Of a stretch of 10,873 nucleotides of DNA, positions 6,347 to 10,873 are shown piece after piece; positions within the stretch are counted from its first letter, which is position 1; each line of letters starts with the position of its first letter. The DNA is taken from NCBI GenBank assembly GCA_964609495.1, contig CAZSTA010000122.1:1-10873 (forward strand), read 5' to 3'. A program made the position numbers and the translations under genes. This DNA comes from CAZSTA01 sp964609495 [NCBI: uncultured bacterium]. GTDB lineage: Bacteria; CAZSTA01. The notes under the pieces were generated by a model. The model was not told the origin of the DNA. It saw nothing but the letters and a program-made list of their open reading frames with translations, and made no database searches.

Positions 6347-6375
6347 TTGATAAAAGCTATGTTTTATGGTATGAT
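6347..6375 (+). promoter_or_regulatory. Promoter of the membrane protein gene
   Basis: TTGATA (6347-6352), 17 bp, TATGAT (6370-6375), followed by SD GAGGAGGG and ATG at 6397. It is back to back with the tRNA promoter, about 30 bp away. Confidence 0.75.
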
Positions 6376-6396
6376 GATGCGAGAGGAGGGATAGTT

Positions 6397-6996
6397 ATGG
6401 AGCAGCGCAGACCAGGATGTATAACTGCCTTAGCAGTCCTCACGGTAATTATAGGTATAGGGGCGCTTCTTTTAATGGCGAAAGCTTATATGGTGGAGAA
6501 GGCTGATAAGGAAGCCATCTCTGTGACATGGAGGGAATACATAGAGAGGAATAAAAATTTCTCTTTTCATGAATATGTGTTGAGGATCTCCTTCCTCTTC
6601 GCTCTTCTGGTGGTAGCTCCTATAATCACCGCGCTTGGACTCCTCAGGATGGAGAGATGGGCTAGATTCACCTCAGCCCTTATCTATGGTCTCGCGGCTA
6701 TCTTTCTAAGCCTCGGTCTAGTAATGATATCGCTGGAGGAGAGGAGAAGTATCGCCAGCAGTTTTCAAGACATAGTGTTCGTTCTTATATACTTAGCTCT
6801 CATTTCCTTTTTCGTCTATATATTTCAATATCTACTTTTCTCCGAGAGTTCTATACGGGCTTTTGGGTTGAAGAGGAGTTCTTCTGCCTCGAAGGAGGGA
6901 GTGATTGTTGAATCCGAGGTTTCCCCTCTCGAGGTAGCTGATCCAGAGGTTAATGAGACCTCACCTGAGATATCCAGCGAAAGGAGGGTTCCTTGA
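6397..6996 (+). CDS. Four-helix membrane protein of unknown function
   Basis: A 199-residue inner-membrane protein with probable transmembrane helices at about 8-28, 64-83, 91-112 and 126-148. A roughly 35-residue extramembrane loop separates helices 1 and 2. The GLLRMERWAR turn after helix 2 and the YLLFSESSIRAFG segment after helix 4 resemble small uncharacterised bacterial membrane proteins in which a GLxxLRxWAR loop recurs; I cannot name the family. The last ~45 residues are hydrophilic and Glu/Ser-rich, probably disordered. ATG at 6397 has SD GAGGAGGG eight bases upstream and a clear promoter. The 3' end overlaps the convergent HTH gene by 47 bp, so only the disordered tail is shared. 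Confidence 0.8.
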   Translation: MEQRRPGCITALAVLTVIIGIGALLLMAKAYMVEKADKEAISVTWREYIERNKNFSFHEYVLRISFLFALLVVAPIITALGLLRMERWARFTSALIYGLAAIFLSLGLVMISLEERRSIASSFQDIVFVLIYLALISFFVYIFQYLLFSESSIRAFGLKRSSSASKEGVIVESEVSPLEVADPEVNETSPEISSERRVP

Positions 6997-7315
6997 TAGA
7001 TGCAGATAGCCTAGGAGTTACTTCGACGATACCGATGTTTTGATCATCCTGCAACATCTCCAGAGATTCGAGGTCTCCGATCTGTCGGAGAAAACTTTTC
7101 AGATCCTCTTCACTCACCATCCAAGGCGCATATTCACCCTTACTGCGTTGAACGCTCTCCTTATCTCGATAGGCCTTTAATTTGATGAATTCTCCTCTCT
7201 TTCCCTTTCTTATCCAGTTTCGAACCGTGGCGGGATCGATACATAATTTCTCCGCTATCTGCTCTGGAGTTAGATAGGTAGATATTCCTTTAGAGATAAA
7301 GGTGATGGGAGGCAT
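6950..7315 (-). CDS. Excisionase-like helix-turn-helix protein
   Basis: A 121-residue putative DNA-binding protein. TYLTPEQIAEKLCIDPATVRNWIRKG (13-38) is an HTH_17/excisionase (MerR-superfamily) helix-turn-helix. It is followed by a longer-than-usual wing (GEFIKLKAYRDKESVQRSKG) and WMVSEEDLKSFL (65-76), the usual end of the domain. The tail (77-121) is polar with no recognised motif. I choose ATG 7315 because AAAGGAGA lies 8-9 bases before it. An upstream in-frame ATG (7474) would add a 53-residue Pro-rich stretch without an SD. It lies downstream of the rep-like gene, probably in the same transcript. In phages such proteins act in excision or as accessory regulators; here no integrase is present, so regulation of the module or an origin accessory role is inference. 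Confidence 0.72.
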   Translation of the reverse strand: MPPITFISKGISTYLTPEQIAEKLCIDPATVRNWIRKGKRGEFIKLKAYRDKESVQRSKGEYAPWMVSEEDLKSFLRQIGDLESLEMLQDDQNIGIVEVTPRLSASIKEPSFRWISQVRSH

Positions 7316-7360
7316 ATTATCTGATCTCCTTTCTTTATTATAATCTGTAGGAGTGAAAGG

Positions 7361-7387
7361 AAGGAGGGGCTTATACATCCCCTCCTT
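7361..7387 (-). promoter_or_regulatory. Perfect 9-bp hairpin between rep-like and HTH genes
   Basis: On the minus strand AAGGAGGGG (7387-7379) and CCCCTCCTT (7369-7361) pair perfectly around a 9-nt loop. There is no T-tract, so it is not a standard terminator. The left arm contains an SD sequence that would be hidden in the stem. It lies 46 bp upstream of the HTH gene start and may affect mRNA stability or translation. Confidence 0.55.
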
Positions 7388-7439
7388 AGTCAAATTAGGA
7401 GGGATTAAGAACTTAACAAGGGTGGTTGGGTAAGTGAGC

Positions 7440-8555
7440 TTATTTGGGGGGAAGGGAATTATCTGTGATATCATTGCTATCTGACTTTTTGTATATCTCC
7501 TCCGAAAGAAGCTTGTTTAACATCTCGTCGAAGCGCTTGACTATGATCGGGAGAAGACCTCTAGTATCAATATTTGCTATTTCGTCAGCCCTCAAGCCGG
7601 CTTTAGTGTCTCTTATAGCCCGGCCGATGGTTAGTTGGCAGGGGCGAAAGTGGCCGGTGCAAAGACCACTCCTCACTCGTCGAGCACAATACGTGTTTAT
7701 CTTAGTCTCTATTAGGTTTATGCTCTGATGATTGAGGAATTCCTCTGAGCGAGGAAATAATTCTTGGAAGGACTGCCAGAACCACTGACGGAAGGTCTGG
7801 GTCAAGGGGGTGGGGTCCGTCTCAAAGAGACAAAAGTTGTCCAAGGCACAAGCCCGAGTCGGAGGCTCATGACCGGGGAGCTTATTATATCCCGCCACTT
7901 TGGACATCAGATCAGGAGAGAGTGATTTTGGGGAAGGGGAATTGCTTACTTGAGGGCTGACGAAGGATGTGGTTCGTTTTTGTTGATTTAAGTAATGATA
8001 TTGACGGATCGCGGGTTTGAGATCTCCTTCGGGGGAGATGGGAGAATTGTTTAACGAAACGTTAAGGCCATCCCTTAAAGCAGGGATATTATTGCTTTCC
8101 CCAATAGTGTCAAGTTTATTTGACAAATCTTCTTGACAATTATTTAATATTTCGTTAAATTCAGCTTTAGATTCCTCGGAGGCTAAATTAGATTTAACGA
8201 CCTCTTGAAGGCGCTCTGGGCTGAAGTGAGGGATCAGAGGCACTTTCCAATTGCCGAAATTATCGTTTATGGAGTACTCGCACTTATCCTCGTCCCAGAT
8301 GATTACTCCATCCTCAGCTAAACGATTCAACTCCTTTTTGATGTGTTGCTCAGGGATACCAGCAAGAGTCTGAAAGTCTCGCTTAATGGGAATATGAGCA
8401 TATTCCTTCTCGCATCCATAAGATAGTCGGATGATAAGATCTAGGATAGATCGCTGTCTCTTTGAGAAATCCGATATCATAATGCGCTCTAGTATTTGAT
8501 TTTTCAGTTTTAGGTATCCCCCAGAGGGGATATATCCCTGCCAATTATTCTTCAT
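7440..8555 (-). CDS. Phage replication protein O-like (winged-helix N-terminus) protein
   Basis: A 371-residue protein. SGGYLKLKNQILERIMISDFSKRQRSILDLI and on to LNRLAEDGVIIW (about 11-87) match the pattern of the N-terminal winged-helix domain of phage replication protein O. That domain binds origin iterons in lambda-type phages: GYxKLxNxIL, then a segment ending in RLSYG, then a second helix pair. A long polar Asn/Ser/Pro-rich linker follows (about 120-235). The C-terminal region (WFWQSFQELFPRSEEF, then CARRVRSGLCTGHFRPC and on) is unrecognised; in lambda O the C-terminus recruits the helicase loader. I take ATG 8555 as start: it overlaps the stop of a short leader frame as ATGA. TTG 8579 is in frame but has no SD. 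The strong SD AGGAGG is about 70 nt upstream. No helicase loader or primase is nearby. Function as an initiator is inference from the domain and its context. Confidence 0.7.
   Translation of the reverse strand: MKNNWQGYIPSGGYLKLKNQILERIMISDFSKRQRSILDLIIRLSYGCEKEYAHIPIKRDFQTLAGIPEQHIKKELNRLAEDGVIIWDEDKCEYSINDNFGNWKVPLIPHFSPERLQEVVKSNLASEESKAEFNEILNNCQEDLSNKLDTIGESNNIPALRDGLNVSLNNSPISPEGDLKPAIRQYHYLNQQKRTTSFVSPQVSNSPSPKSLSPDLMSKVAGYNKLPGHEPPTRACALDNFCLFETDPTPLTQTFRQWFWQSFQELFPRSEEFLNHQSINLIETKINTYCARRVRSGLCTGHFRPCQLTIGRAIRDTKAGLRADEIANIDTRGLLPIIVKRFDEMLNKLLSEEIYKKSDSNDITDNSLPPK
8050..8200. repeat. Iteron-like short repeats inside the rep-like gene
   Basis: In 150 bp coding for the linker, TTTAACGA occurs at 8050-8057 and 8193-8200 and in inverse at 8152-8159. 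TTGACAA occurs at 8120-8126 and 8133-8139, with an inverse TGTCAA at 8108-8113. The 11-mer ATTTGACAAAT at 8118-8128 recurs at the gene start (8571-8581). The lambda origin lies inside gene O at the same relative place, which makes an origin here possible but unproven. Confidence 0.4.
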
Positions 8556-8614
8556 TTCTCTGTTAAATTCATTTGACAAATATTCAGAGTTATTTTACAA
8601 AATGTTAATTTAAT
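8552..8614 (-). CDS. Possible AUU-initiated leader peptide of the rep-like gene
   Basis: The strong SD AGGAGG (about 8628-8623) has no ATG, GTG or TTG at proper distance. An ATT at 8614, about 8 nt after it, opens a 20-codon frame that ends with TGA at 8554-8552, overlapping the ATG of the rep-like gene (8555) as ATGA. A shorter ATG start in the same frame lies at 8572. Translational coupling by a leader peptide is known for some plasmid rep genes. This is speculative. Confidence 0.3.
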   Translation of the reverse strand: MKLTFCKITLNICQMNLTEK

Positions 8615-8634
8615 GAATCGTTCCTCCTACCTAC

Positions 8635-8663
8635 AGTATACCATATAAATCATAATTTGTCAA
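8635..8663 (-). promoter_or_regulatory. Strong promoter of the rep-like gene
   Basis: Minus-strand TTGACA (8663-8658), a 17-bp spacer, TATACT (8640-8635). The SD AGGAGG follows within about 10 nt of the -10, so the mRNA 5' end is very close to the SD. GTGTT (8664-8668 on the plus strand), a repressor half-site candidate, abuts the -35. Confidence 0.85.
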
Positions 8664-8679
8664 GTGTTTTTAACAATTT

Positions 8680-8699
8680 ATTTAAAATTATTTAAAATT
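8680..8699. repeat. Tandem 10-bp AT-only repeat
   Basis: ATTTAAAATT occurs twice in direct tandem (8680-8689, 8690-8699) inside an almost pure A/T stretch from about 8671 to 8720, between the two divergent promoters. It could be a DNA-unwinding element, an UP element or a bent-DNA site. Confidence 0.6.
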
Positions 8700-8712
8700 T
8701 TTAATAAAAATA

Positions 8713-8741
8713 TTTACAAAACACCAAAAAAGTGTTAAAAT
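8713..8741 (+). promoter_or_regulatory. Promoter of the XRE repressor gene with internal operator
   Basis: TTTACA (8713-8718), 17 bp, TAAAAT (8736-8741). The inverted repeat AACAC (8720-8724) / GTGTT (8732-8736) lies in the spacer and touches the -10, the typical place for an operator that blocks RNA polymerase. AAGTGTT recurs at 8662-8668 next to the -35 of the rep-like promoter. I infer that the XRE protein represses both promoters. Confidence 0.7.
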
Positions 8742-8810
8742 AGGGGAGCGGGGGAATTGAGATGTCAATATATTTTAGCTTTTACCTTCCGGGAAGAGAG
8801 GACTGACAAG

Positions 8811-9311
8811 GTGAGCGAGCTTGGGGACGAGATTAAGAGAATTCGAGGAGAGAGGGGTGTATCGCAAAGAACTCTAGCCAGGAAAGCAGGAGTATCTAAT
8901 ACTACTTTAGCCTATATAGAGGCTGGAGAGACTAATCCCCGACCTGATACCTTGAAGAAGATAGCCGAAGCTCTGAATATCTCTTATGAGGAGTTGCTTA
9001 TAAAGGCTGGCTATTTATCTCCAGATAGTGAAGAGGATAAGGTTCCAGAGGTCTCTAGTCCTCTTCAAATAGAATTTACAAAACATCCTCTAAGTCGGTT
9101 GGTAGCGAAATTTGAGGCTTTGCCTCCTGAATATCAGAAAGTAGCCCTCGCTTTAGCCGAGGCTCAAATAGATAAGTTAGCGGAATTGGCTGGAACCAAG
9201 ATCGAATTTGAGAAGGATGAGGGGAGAAAGGAGGGGGGATGCAAGCGGAGAAGGACGGGAAGATCGTATAAGAAAAGGAGGAGCATAGGGACAATTTTTG
9301 AGGGTAATTAA
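8811..9311 (+). CDS. XRE/Cro-family transcriptional repressor
   Basis: A 166-residue DNA-binding protein. Residues 4-63 form an HTH_3 domain: LGDEIKRIRGERGVSQRTLARKAGVS, then NTTLAYIEAGETNPRPDTLKKIAEALN, with the recognition helix around S29-E37. A linker leads to a short helical region (LPPEYQKVALALAEAQIDKLAEL, about 104-126), perhaps for dimerisation. I see no LexA-type Ser-Lys protease motif, so it is not a cleavable CI repressor. I use GTG 8811, which has AGAGAGG nine bases upstream; a TTG at 8757 would add 18 residues with no known domain. The last ~23 residues (CKRRRTGRSYKKRRS and on) are strikingly Arg/Lys-rich and follow a G6 run (9233-9238), so they may come from a frame change. The gene is divergent from the rep-like gene, with operator-like repeats between. 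Confidence 0.82.
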   Translation: MSELGDEIKRIRGERGVSQRTLARKAGVSNTTLAYIEAGETNPRPDTLKKIAEALNISYEELLIKAGYLSPDSEEDKVPEVSSPLQIEFTKHPLSRLVAKFEALPPEYQKVALALAEAQIDKLAELAGTKIEFEKDEGRKEGGCKRRRTGRSYKKRRSIGTIFEGN

Positions 9312-9335
9312 AGGTATAGTCTATTTCTACCTATT

Positions 9336-10346
9336 TCAATCGGATTTCCTCGCCTTATTATATATCTGCACCGCTAACTTGATCGCTTCCTGCAAGCTCT
9401 GAGGATCGGCGATCCCCTTCCCTGCTATATCATAAGCAGTTCCATGATCTACTGAGGTACGGATTACCGGAATTCCTAGAGTAAGGTTTACTCCCTCCTT
9501 GAAGCCGAACATCTTAACTGGAATATGTCCTTGATCGTGATACATAGCAACAACTATGTCAAACTCCCCTTTCATCGCTCGGAAGAATATCGAGTCGGGA
9601 GGGATGGGGCCTCTGGCGTCGATCTCCATTTCGATTGCCGCCTCTATCGCCGGTCTTATCTCGTATATCTCCTCTTGTCCGAATATACCTCCTTCTCCGG
9701 CATGGGGATTCAAGCCAGCCACCGCTACTCTGGGCTTGGATATTCCCATCTGCTCGGCAGTCTGATGAGCGATCTTGATAGCCTTAAGAACTCTCTCCTT
9801 AGTTACAAGATCGCACGCCTGTCTAAGCGAGATATGAGTGCTTACATGAATCACCCTCAAGGGACCTGAGATCAACATCATCGCGACCTCAGAGGAATTT
9901 GTCAACTCCGCCAATATCTCGGTATGCCCTCCATAGCTATATCCTGCCTTGTGCATCGCCTCCTTATTCAAAGGAGCGGTTACGAGGGCTTGGACCTTAC
10001 CCTGCATAGCTAGCTTAGTCGCCTTAATCACATATTCTACGGCGGCCTTTCCCGCTTGAGGAGAGACTTTACCTATAGTTAGTCTTTGTAAGTTGATATT
10101 ATCTAAATCTAAAACATCTATAGAACCAAATTTGAAATTCGCATCACTAATTAATTTAATAGGATGGACAGATAGATCGGGGAGATCGAGCATATCGAGA
10201 GTCATCGAGATAACGGAAGCAGCTCCGATAACTACAGGATGACACATTCTATATATCTTCTTCTTAGCTAGGGTTTTCAGTATGATCTCAGGACCAATGC
10301 CTGCTGGATCTCCCATCGTAATAGCGATAATCGGTTTAGCTCTCAT
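9336..10346 (-). CDS. PdxA-family dehydrogenase, probably 4-phospho-D-threonate/erythronate dehydrogenase (PdxA2)
   Basis: A 336-residue NAD-dependent, metal-dependent oxidative decarboxylase fold (PF04166). The N-terminus has ITMGDPAGIGPEI (9-21). GGHTE (139-143), THISL with H171, NPHAGEGGIFGQEE with H215 (213-226) and YHDQGHIP with H270 are present. H171, H215 and H270 correspond to the metal ligands H166, H211 and H266 of E. coli PdxA. RTSVDHGTAYDIAGKGIA (296-313) is the conserved end block. In vitamin B6 synthesis PdxA acts on 4-phosphohydroxy-L-threonine. When the gene follows a DUF1537 kinase, the family usually oxidises 4-phospho-D-threonate or 4-phospho-D-erythronate to give dihydroxyacetone phosphate. 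The partial kinase gene upstream overlaps it by 11 bp, so I favour the catabolic role. ATG 10346 has SD AAGGAGGGAAG. Substrate choice is inferred from context only. Confidence 0.9.
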   Translation of the reverse strand: MRAKPIIAITMGDPAGIGPEIILKTLAKKKIYRMCHPVVIGAASVISMTLDMLDLPDLSVHPIKLISDANFKFGSIDVLDLDNINLQRLTIGKVSPQAGKAAVEYVIKATKLAMQGKVQALVTAPLNKEAMHKAGYSYGGHTEILAELTNSSEVAMMLISGPLRVIHVSTHISLRQACDLVTKERVLKAIKIAHQTAEQMGISKPRVAVAGLNPHAGEGGIFGQEEIYEIRPAIEAAIEMEIDARGPIPPDSIFFRAMKGEFDIVVAMYHDQGHIPVKMFGFKEGVNLTLGIPVIRTSVDHGTAYDIAGKGIADPQSLQEAIKLAVQIYNKARKSD

Positions 10347-10873
10347 CTTCCCTCCTTAAATACAGTATGCTCTTTAATAGAGCCTCTTTCCTTCCAAATC
10401 CGCCGGCCTTAGTTATCATTGGCAATCCCTCGAAATTTCCTCCCCAAGTTTGAACTAATGGTATCCCTGGCAATACCTCCTCTCGAATCTTCAGGGCTGA
10501 GGTTCCCAAAGCTCTGAGGACATGATTAGCTGTCTCTCCACCTGTGAGCACCAAACCTGATATATTTGCCCGTTCTAGTATTATACGCCCTATCTTACCC
10601 AATCCTATCCCCACGGAGAGGCGAACTTCACGATCGAGGAGTTTATCAGAGCTTGGAGGCTGGGGATAGCAAGAGCTTACTATAACCTCATTTCCCTTTT
10701 CAATATTCGCCAGGGCTTGCTTAATTATAGGCTCTATTGAGGATCCTACCTCAAACTTCACTAGCCTGGCATCTAACTTATCAAGCGTATATTCGATCTG
10801 CTCAAGAGTAGTCTTGTTATAGCTACCAGCGATTATCAGAACAGGAGAATTGAAGCGAGGAGTAAGGGGGCGA
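10336..10873 (-). CDS. Four-carbon acid sugar kinase (DUF1537), C-terminal part, cut by window edge
   Basis: The frame stays open to the window edge, so this is the last ~178 residues of a protein normally about 400-430 long. It starts in the linker before the C-terminal nucleotide-binding domain: PVLIIAGSYNKTTLEQIEY, then a long helical stretch. LVLTGGETANHVLRALG and LPMITKAGGFG are the phosphate-binding glycine motifs of the domain (PF17042). The N-terminal sugar-binding domain (PF07005) lies outside the window. Family members such as OtnK and DtnK phosphorylate D-erythronate, L-threonate or D-threonate at O4. The stop (10336) overlaps the PdxA-like start by 11 bp, implying translational coupling. 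GTG 10761 is an internal codon, not the start. Confidence 0.88.
   Translation of the reverse strand, partial: RPLTPRFNSPVLIIAGSYNKTTLEQIEYTLDKLDARLVKFEVGSSIEPIIKQALANIEKGNEVIVSSCYPQPPSSDKLLDREVRLSVGIGLGKIGRIILERANISGLVLTGGETANHVLRALGTSALKIREEVLPGIPLVQTWGGNFEGLPMITKAGGFGRKEALLKSILYLRREDES

Noticed and set aside
6186-6498. 11-mer ATATGGTGGAG present at the tRNA-Ala 3' end (6186-6196) and in the membrane protein gene (6488-6498), as a possible att pair
   Set aside because: Too short, lies within coding sequence, and the interval holds only the tRNA promoter and gene start; the phage-like module is on the wrong side of the tRNA.
7316-7474. 53-residue Pro-rich N-terminal extension of the HTH protein
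   Set aside because: No SD at 7474, it overlaps the end of the rep-like gene, and a strong SD precedes ATG 7315.
7444-7728. Plus-strand ORF opposite the rep-like gene
   Set aside because: Low-complexity antisense frame without start signals.
8571-8741. Repeats in the AT-rich control region as a CRISPR array
   Set aside because: Repeats are 7-11 bp and irregularly spaced; there are no spacers of constant length and no cas genes.
9312-9335. AGGTA/TACCT inverted repeat between xre and the PdxA-like gene as a bidirectional terminator
   Set aside because: Only a 5-bp AT-rich stem with an 11-nt loop and no clear T-tract.
9525-9869. Plus-strand ORFs opposite the PdxA-like gene
   Set aside because: Antisense shadows of a fully conserved gene; no SD or promoter.

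Overview
The window comes from a bacterial chromosome. It carries murJ (peptidoglycan lipid II flippase), a DarA-type cyclic-di-AMP-binding PII-like protein, a tRNA-Ala and the C-terminal end of a sugar-acid kinase overlapping a PdxA-family dehydrogenase. Promoters are close to the sigma-70 consensus and ribosome binding sites are strong GGAGG types. DarA is best known from Firmicutes and relatives but also occurs elsewhere, and URO-D-superfamily paralogs are common in several poorly cultured phyla. I cannot place the organism further from sequence alone.

Layout, left to right. 97-1737 (-) murJ. 2066-2374 (-) a small DUF1858/DUF542-like domain protein with a clear terminator. 2375-2791 is largely empty apart from one doubtful small ORF. 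2792-3856 (-) is a URO-D/cobamide-methyltransferase-fold enzyme. 4083-4544 (-) is a toxin-antitoxin remnant: an intact RHH-like antitoxin gene followed by an internally deleted VapC/PIN toxin. 4808-5554 (-) is an SDR oxidoreductase that appears to start with CTG. 5677-6018 (-) is darA. 6189-6263 (-) is tRNA-Ala(GGC), with its own near-perfect promoter and terminator. 6397-6996 (+) is a four-helix membrane protein.

6950-9311 is the accessory-looking part. An excisionase-like HTH gene and a gene whose product has a phage-replication-protein-O-type winged helix both lie on the minus strand. They are divergent from an XRE/Cro-type repressor on the plus strand. The two divergent promoters sit about 50 bp apart in a very AT-rich control region, with an inverted repeat placed exactly between the -35 and -10 of the repressor promoter. 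Short repeats lie inside the linker-coding part of the rep gene, reminiscent of the lambda origin, which lies inside gene O. I infer a degenerate prophage or plasmid-like replication module, or a domesticated one. No integrase, terminase, relaxase or att repeats are visible.

9336-10873 (-) holds a PdxA-family dehydrogenase preceded by the C-terminal part of a DUF1537 four-carbon-acid-sugar kinase, cut by the window edge. The two overlap by 11 bp and probably act in successive steps of four-carbon sugar-acid catabolism rather than in vitamin B6 synthesis.
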